Positions 61,872 through 64,000 of a stretch of 64,000 nt of DNA are shown piece after piece. Each line of letters starts with the position of its first letter. Positions within the stretch are counted from its first letter, which is position 1. The DNA is from Pampus argenteus (lineage: Eukaryota > Chordata > Actinopteri > Scombriformes > Stromateidae): the NCBI GenBank assembly GCA_036937835.1, contig CM072862.1, positions 11,961,001 to 12,025,000 of the forward strand. The letters run 5' to 3'. The position numbers and the translations under genes are program-made. The notes beneath the pieces are model-generated. The model was not told where the DNA came from and ran no database searches. It saw nothing but the letters and a program-made list of their open reading frames with translations.

Positions 61872-61899
<28 letters not shown>
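61872..61899. repeat. (CA)14 microsatellite
   Basis: CA run in intron 5. Confidence 0.95.
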
Positions 61900-63269
61900 T
61901 AACACACACCTATGCATGCAGCAAATCTAGTGGAAGGAGGGACAAGCCTGTCATGGCATCACATTATTTCTGTCGGTTCATGCAAAGTTCACAGACAGGT
62001 ATGAAATAGTTATTCTCTCCCTTTCTCTCTTTCTATTTATCTATTTGCCTTCCCTCCTTATTGTTTGTGTTTGCATCTTCCCTTTTCTCAATTTGTCTTT
62101 TTCTTATCCCTCTTTTGTATTCTCTCTCTTCAGTCCCTCCTTTTCTCCTACCAATGTTCTTCTTCTTCCCTCTTTTTGTCTCACCCCCTTGTCTCACCCA
62201 CCCCCTCGCCCTCCTATCCTCCATCCATCGTTCTTAAATAACAGTCTGGAGGATTCATCCTTTCCGTCAGGGAATAAGCAGGTGGGAAAATGGGATTGGA
62301 GCGTGTCTGTCACCAGCTGGGGACGACTTATGGCCTGTGCACACACAACAAAGACATACATACATACATACACACGCACACAGGGAAATTACATAAATAT
62401 TATATACACATTAATACACAAAAGATAGGTACACCTCGTACACATACAGAAAAAAACTGCAGATAGGCAACAATTGGAGATCGCCCTTTGATCTGTGTGC
62501 TCCCCAGCATTGAAAGGTAATATATAATATGTATATAGTCAAGTAGCAATTGTTTTTGAATTGTAACCATCCATTAATTTTTTTTTTTTCTCTATTTTAC
62601 AGTACATACATAACATATACAATACATCCCGAAAAATACAAAAAGACCACACAGCAATTGAGTTTTAGATTGTATATAAAGTCAATGTAAATATGAGTGG
62701 AGGCAAGAAAATATTTCAACTTCAGGAAAAGTTTACTCTGAGGCATTTTGTCTACACTTCATAAATGTATGGAGACAAGGTGAAGTTCTTGGTGAGGTCT
62801 GCATGCAGCAATACGTCCCTATATAAGAGTGTCTCTTCCCACCTGCTATGTGGTAAAGGACCATGAACTGTACTCAGTGCTTCATCGTGCATTCACACAT
62901 ACACACAAAACACACACACATGCATATATAGAGACAGCAGTAATAATGTGTGTATATTTGTGTCTATTTTCTCTTGATGGGTAGTTTCATCTGCTTCTTC
63001 ACAGCTGGCTGCCATATTGTCTGGGTCAGACTGTGTGTGTGTGTGTGTGCGTGTGTGTGTGTGGTTGGGGGGAGGAGGAGGGGGGTTTGCCAGTATGCAT
63101 ATTTTCTAGTTTGTGTCCCTCTACTTTATCTGCATGCACATGTATTTACCTACAACTGTTTGTATGCCTTTATGAGAGCAGACACATTTCTCTTGTATAC
63201 CTAAATGCTACATACCTTTGTGTAAGTGTGTGCGTGTGTGTGAGTGCTGTCCATCAAGCCACACACATA

Positions 63270-63480
63270 GCTGTACCAAACCATTGGCTTGGTTGCTGAT
63301 GATGACATATGAGTTCCTGGCCTTCGTAATGGCTGTTAAATCTCATAATTACACGCTTCTTTATTGCAATGCATAATGACCCTGCAGCACTATTGGACAA
63401 TTAATTAAGATTTTCAGCCCAGGCTTTTTCAGACCCAGATGAGGAGGTGGAATAAGGTCTAATGTTCTTGTCTTCGAGCT
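63270..63480. promoter_or_regulatory. candidate conserved non-coding element
   Basis: Repeat-free stretch with ATTGCAATGCATAATGA, CTCATAATTACACG and GGACAATTAATTAAG, i.e. C/EBP-, POU- and homeodomain-like cores packed in 100 bp. Vertebrate developmental-regulator introns often hold such elements. Conservation cannot be tested here. Confidence 0.35.
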
Positions 63481-64000
63481 AGGACATTAAGGCATGATGC
63501 TGTTGGAGAGAGGGCTGTTTGTCTGTGTGCATTCATTTTCATCTGTCTTTTTGTCTGTCTCTCTCTCCCATCATTCCTCTGTGTTTGAGCCCTTCCCCTC
63601 AATGCTTGTCCTGGATGATGATATTGGAGACCATATCTCTAATCTATGAATGGTAAATTAATCCCTGTGGAGTTTTTGCGGTTCTGTCTATGGAAAGCTA
63701 CAGGGGATTATCAAGATAAAATCAACACAGCCCCATAATCTCATATACAGATACCTGGCCAGGACAGAGACCATTGGCTTTCGTTTTAAAGCCACAATCA
63801 GCACATTTTATTCATACATCAATAGTGTTCAAACAGAGAAAAAACAAATATTTCCAAATAGGTTGAAACTGTTTTACTAATCTGTAAATTTAGTTATATG
63901 CCACATTTTATGTCTCTCTGGCTTGCAAAGACATGCAAAATGAAGTTTGTCACAGTGATAAAGAAGACGAATATGACATTAAATAATTTTATGTAATCGT

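Larger units (their letters stand above)
53204..64000 (+). other. esrrg: esrrg intron 5, partial
   Basis: Starts GTAGGT and continues to the window edge (>10.8 kb). No LBD exon (the expected FSTLSLADQMSLLQS block) is seen in any + frame. It contains many CA/GT microsatellites, a decayed retrotransposon RT fragment (57537-57790), and low-repeat, homeodomain-motif-rich segments near 63270-63480 and 63600-63770 resembling conserved non-coding elements. Confidence 0.85.

Noticed and set aside
1..64000. Bacterial-type systems, CRISPR arrays, operons, tRNA or rRNA genes
   Set aside because: No spaced direct repeats, no cloverleaf with intact A and B boxes outside the SINEs, and no rRNA-like sequence. 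The window is a vertebrate intron-rich locus.
53204..64000. Next LBD exon of esrrg
   Set aside because: No frame encodes the expected FSTLSLADQ...WMEILILG block, so the exon must lie beyond the window.

Overview
This is a vertebrate, almost certainly teleost fish, nuclear window carrying most of the 5' half of one gene: the orphan nuclear receptor estrogen-related receptor gamma (esrrg; which teleost duplicate, a or b, cannot be settled here). The fish assignment rests on very dense CA/GT, CT and tetranucleotide microsatellites, two tRNA-derived SINE copies of teleost type, a decayed non-LTR retrotransposon fragment, introns of only 2.7-22 kb, and exon sequences close to but distinct from mammalian ERR-gamma. 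The gene is on the + strand and runs off the right edge. No other gene is supported on either strand.

Layout. 1-10,776 is non-coding upstream sequence. A compact promoter-like cluster (GC box, two CCAAT boxes, POU-dimer-like palindrome) lies at 10,777-10,860, followed by a leader and the first coding exon (11,240-11,295). Its 18 codons plus a split codon align without gaps to the N-terminus of long human ERR-gamma. A 159-bp phase-matched candidate cassette exon lies at 21,374-21,532. The common A/B-domain plus zinc-finger-1 exon is 33,132-33,556. The zinc-finger-2 exon is 40,105-40,221, the C-terminal-extension/hinge exon 50,266-50,376, and the first ligand-binding-domain exon 53,042-53,203. 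All junctions keep one reading frame. The remaining LBD exons lie beyond base 64,000; 53,204-64,000 is intron.

How the parts work together. The exons would give a receptor with a phospho-SUMO motif in the A/B domain, a P-box CEACKA, a GGRQKYKRR C-terminal extension and the start of the LBD. The 5' end looks built for isoform choice: an upstream ORF overlaps the first AUG, tandem donors 4 bp apart end the first coding exon, a symmetric cassette exon adds 53 residues, and a good internal AUG begins the short form. Three sites matching the ERR response element occur in the window, two in the intron after the zinc-finger-1 exon, so autoregulation is possible. The most interesting items are the cassette exon, the overlapping uORF/tandem donors, and residue changes at otherwise conserved positions of the DNA- and ligand-binding domains.
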